From NCBI GenBank assembly GCA_009733575.1, contig ML769644.1, positions 1 to 64,000 on the forward strand: a stretch of DNA of 64,000 bases, given 5' to 3'. This document shows positions 1 to 9,888 of the stretch, in pieces. Positions within the stretch are counted from its first letter, which is position 1. The number at the start of each line of letters is the position of its first letter. Below the pieces are notes generated by a model. The model had not been told where the DNA came from. It worked only from the letters and a program-made list of their open reading frames with translations, and searched no databases. The position numbers and the translations under genes are program-made. The stretch comes from Gymnopus androsaceus JB14. Its lineage: Eukaryota > Basidiomycota > Agaricomycetes > Agaricales > Omphalotaceae.

Positions 1-98
1 GACTTCTACTAGTCTTTTACCTCTCTCTATCTGCTCTACAAGCTTAACCACTTGGTGAGTGCTAGTCACTGCGCCTCCTAGCTTATATGCTGCGCAAC

Positions 99-275
99 AT
101 GGAATCCACACACTGCAACATGGAATCCATATACTACATTGCGGAATCCATATACTACATTATGGAATCCATACACTACAACATGGAATCCATATACTAC
201 AACAGAATCCATATACTACAACATGGAATCCATAAACTACATTATGGAATCCATACACTACAATATGGAGTCCAT
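99..275 (+). repeat. Tandem array of ~21 bp units, left arm
   Basis: About eight imperfect copies of a unit like 'aacatggaatccatatactac' in direct tandem. The same array occurs inverted at 4620-4770, so it is part of the terminal inverted repeat and not a free minisatellite. The open frames through it are a by-product of a 21 bp period without stops. Confidence 0.85.
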
Positions 276-1092
276 AAGGGCAGCAAGGGCCCCCATAACA
301 TTTTTGACATTTTTGATGATTTTAGAGGCCCCCTTTATAAGTGGGCCTAGTACTTGTACTTATTAGTATATTAAAAGTACCTATGACTTGGACTAGTACT
401 GAGATTAGTACTAAGAAGTATTAATAAGTCAGACTAGTACTTAGAATAGTACTTTAGAACTATCAATGTGCCAGACTAGTACTTGTGTACTAGTACTTAT
501 AATAGTACTATAGAAGTATCAATACTAGTATAGTACTAGTAGTTCCACTGTAGTAGAGATATAAGTACTAGTCTGACTTATTGATACTTCTATTGAACTG
601 ATCTAAGTACTAATACAAGTACTAGTCCGATTATCAATACTTCTATACAGTAGCTACTGATAAGTCAGACTACTACTTGTATCAGTACATTAGAACTATC
701 AATGTGTCAGACTAGTACTTGTGTACTAGTACTTATAATAGTACTATAGAAGTATCAATACTAGTATAGTATTAGTAGTTCCACTGTAGTAGAGATATAA
801 GTACTAGTCTGATGCATTGATAGTTCTAATGTACTAATATAAGTACTAGTCCGACTTATCAGTAGTACTATAGAAGTATTGATAAGTCGGACTAGTACTT
901 GTATTAGTACTTAGATCAGTTCAGTAGAAGTATCAATAAGTCAGACTAGTACTTATATCTCTACTGCAGTGGAACTACTACAGCGCTTTTCATTGGTCTG
1001 TGGAATACATAAATAAATAAAAATTGAGTGCCTACCTCGGCATCAGCAGCCTAGCGGCTCCAGCGGCAGTACAGCTCTTTCCTTCTCCCATA

Positions 1093-1830
1093 ATGTCCGA
1101 CGAAGCGGATGAGAACTCCTTCACATCGACTTTGAGCCTTCAGCTCACTACATACTTGCTTGTCAAAGTCGGCAAAGGCCTGAAGAAGGTGTTGGTCCCA
1201 AAAAAAGATGTTGGGGTGAAAACCAAGCAGATAGAGTTCACATTCACCATGGAGGATGACAACTACCTGGGTTTTCAGAGCAATATCCTAAAAAAAAATA
1301 CGGGTTTCAGACACAATACAAGGCTACCTCAAAGTATCTTTTCTCAGTGAAGATCCACATTCCTCCAAAAAAGTATGACATATATGTTTTCTCAACTTGG
1401 TTTCCACTGACCATATTTCCAGATTGAAAGAGGCTCCTGATGTCAAAAACTTCAATGAATATATAGAGCTTGCAAAACAGATTATCAAGGACCAGCCGCA
1501 GAAGGATGTTACAATTTTAATTGACATGCAGAAAATTGAATTGTACTGTAAGGTACATGGGTAATGTTTGACTTCGGTGTTATATATACTCATTACTTTT
1601 GTAGAAGGTCAAAGGAGGGGCTGACAACGATAATGAGAAGGTTGACGATGATGATGATGAGGAAGGAGAGGTACGTGTTGTACTCTGCCAGTAAAGATCT
1701 GTTTCTGAATTTATTTTTCATTTTTAGGAAGACAACAACAGGTTGAGTCCGGAGGATGCTTGTGCAGCGAGGTTCCGCCAAACATTGCAAAAGAATTTTG
1801 GCAATGAACACAATCATTGATCCAACTACA
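1093..1830 (+). pseudogene. Broken passenger gene of unknown function
   Basis: From the ATG at 1093 (MSDEADENSFTS) an open frame runs to a poly-A run near 1290. The plausible protein then continues in another frame (GFQTQYKATSKYLFSV...), so a frameshift in the A-run is likely. It goes on through residues reading VTILIDMQKIELYC and two introns (about 1555-1605 and 1672-1730) into an acidic DDDDDEEGE stretch. The frame breaks again near 1810, just before the SAM-domain ORF, and the two may once have been one gene. I recognise no domain in this part. Confidence 0.5.
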
Positions 1831-1931
1831 GGCTGTCCTGTATGTCTCTCGAACATCGCCATCGACGTTTGGGTACGAGCTATTGTACATTCACTGTTTT
1901 TTCTTCAATATCTGTACTAACTAGTGTAAAG

Positions 1932-2693
1932 ATGTCTGGTTCCGCAACGACCACTGCTCCTCCGCAAGATGATGACCTATTCAAGTCCATTGGCGCACCT
2001 GTACCTCAGTTAGTGTCACATCATCATGGACACAGCTCTGGCTCTATAGTATCATCAAATGAAACAAAAATGCTAGGCCAAATTGCCTCTATACTGACCT
2101 CTATACTGACATCTGTCAGTGGCCACTCACACCATTGTTCTCATTCTTGCTCTCATCCACATCACCACTCTTCCGAGTCTTCCCATTCTCACTCTTGCCC
2201 ATGTGCTGCATCTCTGGGCTCTCCACCCAAGAATACTCCAACCAAACTTATTCAATTCCTTAAATATGCAGCTATGGAAGGTGTCCCCAATGTGGCTATG
2301 TATGAGTTTCGGATGAAGATGAAGGGGTACGAGCCAGATATTCTTGCCGACATTGAGACAAGTGAGTTGGTTGAGATTGGGATACCTCCAGGTGACGTGT
2401 TACGGCTCAAGCATGCAGCACCAGTATGGTGGACTAGTGCTGATGCGAAATGCCAATGTACCAATGGTAACAGGTTTGGTGAAGAAGGTCCCGGTGATCC
2501 AGTTGGGAAACCATTGATTAGTTTCAAGAAGCAGTACAAGGATGGGTCAGGTGCTGCTTGTATGTCTGGTACGCTTGAATCTACTGATGATTTCTTCAAT
2601 GAAATCTATGATTGGTTCTTATACCTTGATGCTGCCAAGGCAATGGTCCCGCTTCCTCCACACTTTATGCCTGTTATTCCTGATGTTCTTTAG
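1932..2693 (+). CDS. SAM-like domain protein carried inside TIR element
   Basis: A 253-aa reading frame from the ATG at 1932 (MSGSATTTAPPQ). Residues about 60-105 are a His/Ser/Cys-rich low-complexity tract. Residues about 130-185 (LIQFLKYAAMEGV...LVEIGIPPGDVLRLKHA) look like a sterile-alpha-motif fold, with the usual '...ELVEIGIPPGDVLRLK' final helix. The C-terminus is unassigned. SAM domains mediate protein or RNA contacts; the role here is unknown. The ORF is open in one frame, although its upstream neighbour is broken, so a longer annotation may start at 1842. A putative intron ends near 1915, which suggests the true gene starts upstream. Confidence 0.55.
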   Translation: MSGSATTTAPPQDDDLFKSIGAPVPQLVSHHHGHSSGSIVSSNETKMLGQIASILTSILTSVSGHSHHCSHSCSHPHHHSSESSHSHSCPCAASLGSPPKNTPTKLIQFLKYAAMEGVPNVAMYEFRMKMKGYEPDILADIETSELVEIGIPPGDVLRLKHAAPVWWTSADAKCQCTNGNRFGEEGPGDPVGKPLISFKKQYKDGSGAACMSGTLESTDDFFNEIYDWFLYLDAAKAMVPLPPHFMPVIPDVL

Positions 2694-2844
2694 CTCATTT
2701 GTGCTTGCTTACTGCAGTTTTCGCATCGTTTTCATTGTGCATTGTGTGTGTTCTGGACCAATAGTTGACCGTACAATACTTCAATAGTTTGTACTTCTGT
2801 ATATACAAGTAGTTATTGTAGCAAAATCATACCACTATCTATGT

Positions 2845-3900
2845 TCAAACATAGCCTGATGCTTTGAAATACCCCCATGCCTTTGACGCAGTAATGGTCC
2901 TGCATGCTTGATCAATAACTGACAAGGAAATGTCCTGCCAATGTCTGCGCAGAAAAGATTTGATTGCAGAGAATGCTTGTTGGATGGGATTCAAGTCCGG
3001 GGAATAGGGTGGAAGGAAAACAAGTTTACACTCTAAAAATGATTCAGTTCTGTTAAAGGATAGAGAAGGACAACGACATAAAAGCATGGTCTTCTATCAG
3101 CTCTTGAACCTCTTCCACATGATGAATGCTGCAATTATCCAAGACAATGACACTTTGAGGGCCAGGGTAAGGAGTTGTGTATGGGATCTGTCAAATTTTG
3201 AATAAGGAAGCATGAGATACCAATAAACTACTCACTACATGTTGATGAAGGAATCGGATGAATGTTGTTGCAGTGACAGAACCCGCGATAATGTCATAAC
3301 CAATGATTCTGTTTATTGTAAGAGCAGGGAGTATGGACACGCGTTGACTGCGTACAAAATATTGTCGCTGTACACAATGGTTTCCTCTGAATGACAAGCC
3401 ATATCTGCGATGGGAAGTCCTTCTGTTCCGTGCTGCTTCATCAATGAAGATAAGCATATCCTCTTGTGGTGCAATTCGAGCCATCTGGAGCATGTAATGA
3501 GACCAAAGAAGCTCATTCCGCTCCAGAGCTTTGACTGACACAACCTTCCGAGAGATGTCAAGTCTCCGAAGGGTACAGGAAAGAGTTGGTATTGAGATAT
3601 GAATGCCCCGTGCTTTCAATAAAGCATCTTGGATCTCATCAAGATAGAGGCATGGACAATGCTCAATAAGAGAAGATATATATTGTTCATCAATTGGGTT
3701 CAGTGTGCGATGTCGTGCAATGCGAGTAGCGTGAGTGTGAATGGGAATCCCAGACTCTAAATGAGTACAAGAATGATGGAGTATATCATAGATGAGTTAT
3801 GCCAAGGTATTTGCAGATTGTAGGAACATCAAGGCCATGATCAAAGAATAGCACAGAGATTCTGACTTTCAGATCATCTGAATAGCATCAAGGCATGTAG
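2845..3900 (-). pseudogene. Tc1/IS630-type DDE transposase, broken
   Basis: On the minus strand the order is: an HTH-like region (SLIEHCPCLYLDEIQDALL), the first catalytic Asp (MLIFIDEAARNRRTS), the second Asp (PYPGPQSVIVLDNCSIHH at about 3120-3175) and the terminal block PYSPDLNPIQQAFSAIK. This is the DDE_3 (Tc1/mariner/IS630) arrangement common in basidiomycetes. At least two frame breaks separate the parts (about 3185 and 3080). The catalytic Glu expected after NPI is Gln (codon at 2980-2982). It lies within the inverted-repeat element and is the likely source of mobility for that family, but this copy cannot be active. Confidence 0.8.
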
Positions 3901-4547
3901 AGCAAGAAATACTACTATGATGCGTGCCACTAGAGCTGCTTGGCCGCTGATGCCAAGGTAGGCGCTCAATTTTTTTAAATTTATGAATTCCGCAGACCTA
4001 TGAAAAGCGCTGTAATACTATACTAGTATTGATATTTCTGTAGTACTAATCCAAGTAGTAATACAAGTACTAGTCCAACTTATCAATACTTCTATAGTAC
4101 TACTGATAAGTCAGACTAGTACTTGTATTAGCACATTAGAACTATCAATGTGTTAGACTAGTACTTATATGTCTACTATAGAAGTATCAATAAGTCAGAA
4201 TAGTACTTATATCTCTACTACAGTGGAACTACTAATACTATACTAGTATTGATACTTCTATAGTACTATTATAAGTACTAGTACACAAGTACTAGTCTGG
4301 CACATTGATAGTTCTACAGTACTATTCTAAGTACTAATACAACTTATTAGTAGTTCTAATTTACTAATACCAGTACTAGTACAACTTATTAGTAGTTCTA
4401 ATTTACTAATACCAGTACTAGTACAACTTATTAGTAGTTCTAATGTACTAATACCAGTACTAGTCTGACTTATTGATACTTCTTGAGTACTAATCTCAGT
4501 ACTAGTCTAAGTCATAGGTACTTCTAATGTACTAATAAGTACAAGTA

Positions 4548-4770
4548 CTAGACCCACTTATAAAGGGGGCCTCTAAAATCATCAAAAATGTCAAAAATGT
4601 TATGGGGGTCCTTGCTGCCCTTATGAACTCCATACTGTATAATGATTTGTAGTATATGGATTCCATAACTGTAGTATATGGATTCCATGTTGTAGTTTAT
4701 GAATTCCATATTATAGTGTATGGATTCCATGTTGTATTGTATGGATTCCATACTGTGTAAGAATTTGTAG
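4548..4770 (-). repeat. Right-arm copy of ~21 bp tandem array
   Basis: Inverted counterpart of the array at 99-275, with about seven diverged units containing TATGGATTCCAT. It adjoins the shared block of the terminal inverted repeat at 4555-4615. Confidence 0.8.
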
Positions 4771-6539
4771 AATATAGATTCCCTTCATTGTAATACTTTC
4801 CATACACTGGATGCAACATTGCTTCCTAAATATTTTCGATATTTTTAATAATATTTTCAGTAATTATAGGATCAGATGACTAAGTTTATTTATTTTTGTC
4901 ACATGCCACACATGTCACACCTTTTCCCTTACAACTGTCTGTATTTTTCATGATTTTACAGGTGTTATGGAATCAGATGACCAACTTTAATTTTTCCTCA
5001 CACATGTCACACATGCTCCCCTACAACCATTGAACATAGTCCTGCATATGTATACATAGGTCCTTGGAATCCACTATCAAGCTACACAATAGTGGCACTG
5101 GAATCCATTGGTAAGGAGTGCCAGAGGTCCTGGCCCCATGGAATCCATGTTGAGCCCTGGAATCCATGGTTAGGCCTGGAATCCATGGCCTTGGATTTCC
5201 ATAGGATTTACATCTTATTAGATACTGGATTGTCACACTTTGGACTATCTAACTTCTTAGATTTTAAGGCAGCCTGGAATGGTATATCCCTACTCCTGCT
5301 GCTGTTTTATGAGTATTTTTGATTTTTTTTGTGATTATTATCCATTATTGGAATTTATTTGTCAAATATAGGGGGTCATGTGATTGTGACACACCCTCTG
5401 AATATTTTCCATATCACTTGTGATTTTTCCAGGATTTTTCCGGGATTTATGGGCCTAATTTCAATTTTTTATGCTAAATTGGGTCTCAAGTCACATAACA
5501 AAAAATTTCAGCTGGCCCAGGGCGCCCTTCTGCCCCCTGAATATTTTCACTATTTTTCATGATTTTTTCAGGAATATGTAAGGTTTCCTGACACCTTTTT
5601 TGGTGAATAAGTGCCGGAGGGCAGGAAAATAAGCGCCGGTGAGTGCACTATATATACCAGTGGGCGGGCATTGCCCCGATACACTGCTATCATCATCTTT
5701 TTCAAAAGCAATGCCTCAATCATGATATCATGCTACTCGATGGTATTCCATCATTTTGGGACAGTGCCGGGGGTGCCGAATAAGCACCCTAAGTGCCTCA
5801 CTGGACTCTGGCAGCTGACCGGGCTTTTTTCCGGACCTCCAGAAGTTATTGTAGTTCCTTGCAAAACACATACAACAACTTATCAGTATTTTTTGAAAAT
5901 GCTTTACAATATTGGCTGGTTCTGCTTGTCCAGATGAAATCGTAATACAATTCGGTAGATCACGAACTTGATGAAATATTGTGGTTATCAGACTCCATGG
6001 AATCAAGACATGGTATCTGTTCAACCTGGAAATTGGACACCCAAGCCAATGAGACACTTGATTGTTGGACTTGGGAATGAGACATCCTTGGGAATAAGAC
6101 ATTCGTGATAATTAAATTCAGACAAGCAAACCTGGTTTAGTGGTTATTGGACTTGGGAATGAGACATCCTTGGGCATGATAATTAGATGGTGATAATTAG
6201 ACCTGGGAATTCAGACAAGCAAATGGGACATCTAGTTATTGAACATGGGAATAAGACATTAGACCCAAACTTGAGACTCAAAGTCATGATTCACAAGAAA
6301 CAAGATGATAGAATTAAGATCGTACTAGGAACAGATTGTACTAAAGACAGGAGTTGCTTCTATCAAGAAATACTTTTGAGATACCACAGTTACATTGGAG
6401 ACAACTCAGCCTGAACCAGATTTACTGCCTTGACCATGGCCTTGACCACAACCAGGAGCAGAGGTTCCTATGTCAGAACTACTGCCATTCAGAACCATAC
6501 CAGAGAATGGCTGAGGTGCTCCCCTTTTTTGAGTGCCTT
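4771..6539. other. Gene-free AT-rich stretch with short duplications
   Basis: No convincing gene. It holds a diverged direct repeat of ~75 bp (about 4866-4940 and 4973-5035, both with 'cacacatgtcacac'), a few GGAATCCATGG units at 5098-5195 related to the neighbouring arm array, and a duplicated segment at about 6060-6260 ('ttggacttgggaatgagaca' twice, 'cagacaagcaaa' twice). Confidence 0.6.
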
Positions 6540-6698
6540 CTACAACTGAAGTGGGATTGATGCTGGGCCTTCATTTTTGTTTCTGTGATACTTTGGCACA
6601 TTCTCAGTGGCAGAGGTTCCTGCAACATCTGCATCTGCCTGCTGGAAGGAAGCTGTCAAGGCATCAACCAGAGAGGTTGCAGTGACACTGAGGTCTAC
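6540..6698 (-). pseudogene. 3' end of ORF split by copia-1
   Basis: The minus-strand frame enters at the LTR boundary and reads ...LSVTATSLVDALTASF... to a stop at 6540-6542. When one copy of the 5 bp target duplication is removed, this frame joins the frame left of the other LTR (12398 upward; ...ETHAQTVD) without a shift. It is therefore the C-terminal part of the interrupted ORF described at 12398-14200. Function unknown. Confidence 0.6.
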
Positions 6699-7043
6699 TG
6701 TTGGAATATCAAAGGTAAATATGTCTTATTGAACTATACATGGAACGCTTTCTTGTAGTCTCCACTTGTTTGTATCACCATCCCATGCACTCCACTATTA
6801 TTGTCTCACAGACTCCACTCAGTCTCTTGCCGTATCCACTTCACCGTATGCATAGTATCCACAAGTATTCACGCAGTAGCCACTTCCCCGATATATCGTT
6901 TGTACTTAGGACTGTATATAAGCTTAGGTACCATACCCTGAAATAACACCATTGTTGTCCCCCATCGATCTGAGTGATCATTACTATTAAGTCCTGTGTG
7001 GACTTACTGCTGCTACTTCCTATTTAGGAACGTAACTCTAATA
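6699..7043 (+). repeat. copia-1 5' LTR
   Basis: 345 bp, starting TGTTGGAATATC and ending CTCTAATA. Flanked upstream by the TCTAC duplication and downstream by the tRNA primer site. A TATATAAGC box at about 6915 is the probable Pol II promoter. Confidence 0.93.
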
Positions 7044-7056
7044 GGTTATGGGCCCC
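7044..7056 (+). promoter_or_regulatory. Primer-binding site, half-tRNA type
   Basis: GGTTATGGGCCC begins directly at the end of the 5' LTR. Its complement, GGGCCCATAACC, matches the anticodon stem-loop of initiator tRNA-Met (GGGCTCATAACC) with one mismatch. This is the priming mode known for Drosophila copia and many fungal copia elements, which use a tRNA fragment and not the tRNA 3' end. Confidence 0.7.
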
Positions 7057-7092
7057 GGCCTTAACCATTGACGCATCATATTGCCATAATGC

Positions 7093-9537
7093 TTGTTCAT
7101 GCCACCCAGGCCAGATCCTCCACCACTACGAACTCGACAGGAGATAAAATCACAACAAGCACCACCACCAGTAACTCGACAGCGTTCCATTGCATCGGAA
7201 CAAGCCAGCTCATCGAGTAGCAAAGCTGTAACACCACAGCAGAGATCAGCACCATTACCTCCCACAGACGACACTGTTCCTTGTAAAGGACACCCACACA
7301 TCTTTGATATCGACGAATTAGTCGACAGATACAAAAGCCGAACCACTGGAAGGTGGAGCCAGTGCGAAAAACAACATTGCCTAAATCGATACAACGTACT
7401 TTGGACAGGTAAATTAGCAGATTTTGCGAAACCCATCGCAAAAGAGCAGGAGCAAATCATCAGAAGTCACCTACGACACATCACCGACGACAACGAAGAC
7501 GACGACGAAGAAGAGGATACTGAAGCACCTGTTGCTCAGCCTATAGCATCATCCTCACAACAGCATACTCCCGCTCCAACACAATCACCTGCACCAAAAC
7601 GCGAACCAACCCCACCTACACCTCCACAATCATCTCCACAGGGCACTGCACCCCAATTTCCATATTCAAATACGGAACCACCTTCTCCACACAGAACCCC
7701 ATCACCATCAGATCCCGGATCACCAGGCACTTTAATTGCTGATTCCGATGACAACGACAAAATGTCTAAAGCACTAAAAGCTTTTGATAAGGTTACAACC
7801 TTAAAGTCAGACGGATCAAATTGGGACATGTGGAAAACTCGAGTGGAATTCGCAGCCAGATCTATCGGCTATCAGCATTATTTGGAATGGAATCCGCAAC
7901 CTGATCTTGCTCAAGGATCAAACGACGAGCATAGGGGAAAGGATAGTGATTTGCTTAATGCGATCATTGGCAGGTTATTGGATGGAATATTCCGAAGGTA
8001 TAGGCACTACGACAACACGAAGCAGTTGTCTGATTATGATTCTAAAAACGCTCTTACTGAATCATTTTTGCAAAGACAACTTCACACTATGCAATGCTCG
8101 GACACATCCAAGGTCAATAAACATTTGGACGACATGATCAGCATTTGCGACGACCTCACTACTAGGGGAATCGATATCAACGACGATATATTCGTCAACA
8201 CCATTACGTCCTCTGTCCCCGACACCTTCAAAGCTATGATAAACGCATTGGCTGTTTTCTCCACTAAATCTGACAAGAAGCTCAGTCCTGCGGAGCTCAT
8301 CTCCACCATTCGTGCTGAATCAATGGTACACCAAATGCGACATGATCACAAGAAGGAATCGGCAAACTATGCCGGTAACAGGGGAAGAGGAGGTTTCCGA
8401 GGTCGTGGAAATTCCTTTAGGGGAAATTCCCGAGGCAGAGGCAGAGGCCGCGGAGGATCAACGAGTTGCCAAGACTCGGTTTGTTACAACTGTGGAGGTA
8501 AAGGTCACTTTGGAAATCAATGTCCATCAGAGAAACACAGTCAGGCCAAGAAGGCCAAGGAGACGAAGGCTCCTAAAGAGAAGCAGAAGAAGAAGTTGGA
8601 TGGAAACTGGAGAGATAGGCCGAAGAACAGCAAAGTGGCATCCTCATCCATGATTGAGGAAGTACCAGAGTCATCATGGGCAGCAATCGAAATTCCCGCT
8701 AAGCATGGGAATCTTGTTTTCGATTTTTCCGAAATAGCTGAAAATTTCGAATTAGCTCTTTCATCGCCGAGCAATCACAGATTCAAGAAATACAGCTGTA
8801 ATATAATGCAAAACATCAAAGTCGACAGTCCGCCACCTCTTACTCTTAATGATGAAGAGGAGGAAGAAGTATACATCGACGTTAACCTCTTTCCTTCCTT
8901 TAAATTTGACACCGAAGAGGGAGTTGGAAAAGGTGATCATGCTTACGCTGCAGCCCACAGTTACGGAGCAATTCTTTTTGACTCCGGATGCTCTACCCAC
9001 CTGACGCCACTAACCGACGAACTCAGGAATCAATGGGAGATTCCAACACGAGTCATCCAGGCCGCTAACGCGGAAACCTTCACGGCAAACATATCCGGCA
9101 CACTCCATCTGGGACTTCCAACAAACAAACAAGAAATAAGGATGTTAAAGCTCCCTAACACCCTTCTATGTCCAGACACTCCCAACACACTCGTATCACT
9201 GGGAAAACTCGACGATGATGGTTATGCCATCCATACCGCAAATGGTAAAATGACGATCAGAGATTGCCAGGGAAATCTCGTGGGAGTTATCCCAAAGATT
9301 AACGGACTATACCAGATCCCATCACGGGAACACACTTATTCGACTAAGATTGGCAGATTGGTATCTCTTTACGAGGCACACTGCATCTTAGGTCACCTTA
9401 ACTATGCTTACGTGAAGCATATGTTCCGAGACAACCAGGTTCGTGGAATCGGATTGGATCCGAAGCAAATGGACGAACCAGAATGCCGCGCTTGTATGCT
9501 TGGGAAAGCATCCAGGTATCCTATCGCTCAGGTGTGA
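7093..9537 (+). CDS. copia-1 Gag, protease and pre-integrase region
   Basis: Open frame of 814 aa. Residues about 140-225 are a Pro/Ser/acidic linker. The Gag core starts about residue 235 (LKSDGSNWDMWKTRVEF). Arg/Gly-rich boxes precede a CCHC zinc knuckle, CYNCGGKGHFGNQC, near residue 465. The aspartic protease motif is DSGCSTHLT (about residue 632). The integrase HHCC zinc-binding motif follows near residue 755-805 (H...GHLNY...C..C). The frame ends at a TGA (9535-9537), after which the same frame resumes with integrase sequence, so this stop is a nonsense mutation in pol and not the natural end of Gag. Confidence 0.92.
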   Translation: MFMPPRPDPPPLRTRQEIKSQQAPPPVTRQRSIASEQASSSSSKAVTPQQRSAPLPPTDDTVPCKGHPHIFDIDELVDRYKSRTTGRWSQCEKQHCLNRYNVLWTGKLADFAKPIAKEQEQIIRSHLRHITDDNEDDDEEEDTEAPVAQPIASSSQQHTPAPTQSPAPKREPTPPTPPQSSPQGTAPQFPYSNTEPPSPHRTPSPSDPGSPGTLIADSDDNDKMSKALKAFDKVTTLKSDGSNWDMWKTRVEFAARSIGYQHYLEWNPQPDLAQGSNDEHRGKDSDLLNAIIGRLLDGIFRRYRHYDNTKQLSDYDSKNALTESFLQRQLHTMQCSDTSKVNKHLDDMISICDDLTTRGIDINDDIFVNTITSSVPDTFKAMINALAVFSTKSDKKLSPAELISTIRAESMVHQMRHDHKKESANYAGNRGRGGFRGRGNSFRGNSRGRGRGRGGSTSCQDSVCYNCGGKGHFGNQCPSEKHSQAKKAKETKAPKEKQKKKLDGNWRDRPKNSKVASSSMIEEVPESSWAAIEIPAKHGNLVFDFSEIAENFELALSSPSNHRFKKYSCNIMQNIKVDSPPPLTLNDEEEEEVYIDVNLFPSFKFDTEEGVGKGDHAYAAAHSYGAILFDSGCSTHLTPLTDELRNQWEIPTRVIQAANAETFTANISGTLHLGLPTNKQEIRMLKLPNTLLCPDTPNTLVSLGKLDDDGYAIHTANGKMTIRDCQGNLVGVIPKINGLYQIPSREHTYSTKIGRLVSLYEAHCILGHLNYAYVKHMFRDNQVRGIGLDPKQMDEPECRACMLGKASRYPIAQV

Positions 9538-9888
9538 TCATCTCCACGTGCGGAGAATTTTGGAGACGTCTTCCACATGGACGTGTGGGGACCATCACAA
9601 GTCAGGACGGTAAACCACTGCACTTACACGCTGACTCTAGTTGACGAAGCAACTGATTGGTTGGAAGAACCCCAAATGAAGTCGAAAGACGAGTCATTCG
9701 CACAGTACGTGGTTCTCAAACAGGTCTCCAAACTCAATATGGCACAACTGTTAAAGTTCTCCACTCTGATCGAGGGGGAGAATTTCTCAGTAACAAATTC
9801 ACAGCATATCTGGAACGCATTGGGACACGACGACGACTCACGGTACACCCCGGAACACAATGGTATAGCGGAACGCGCACATTGAACG
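9538..9888 (+). pseudogene. copia-1 integrase catalytic core, frameshifted
   Basis: Same frame as gag at both ends (FHMDVWGPS and TPEHNGIAERAH), but the central block with HSDRGGEFLSNKFT (about 9725-9845) is readable only in the third frame. Two compensating indels therefore flank it. The second in-frame TGA lies at 9883-9885, where homologues have Arg (HRT). The DDE-type integrase cannot be made from this copy. Confidence 0.85.

Larger units (their letters stand above)
99..4770. mobile_element. ~4.7 kb TIR element with passenger genes and Tc1-type transposase
   Basis: The left arm (about 99-1053) reappears inverted at about 3945-4770. Matching landmarks, outside to inside, are an array of ~21 bp units containing GGAATCCATA, a shared block with 'ccctttataagtgggcc', several hundred bases of TAGTACTTGTATTAGTAC-like subterminal motifs, and a block ending in 'gcctacctcggcatcagc'. 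Between the arms lie a broken plus-strand gene, a SAM-domain ORF and a minus-strand DDE transposase. The arms are diverged and the transposase is dead, so this is an old copy. I could not find a clean target duplication, so the exact ends are uncertain. Confidence 0.75.

Noticed and set aside
99..275. Regularly spaced short repeats, possible CRISPR-like array
   Set aside because: Units are contiguous and imperfect without unique spacers, and the array recurs inverted as part of a transposon arm.
87..350. Open frames of YYNMESI-type repeats as a repeat protein
   Set aside because: The frames merely reflect a 21 bp tandem repeat without stops and are open in two frames at once.
7038..7460. Minus-strand ORFs over gag
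   Set aside because: Shadow frames of the copia-1 gag gene.
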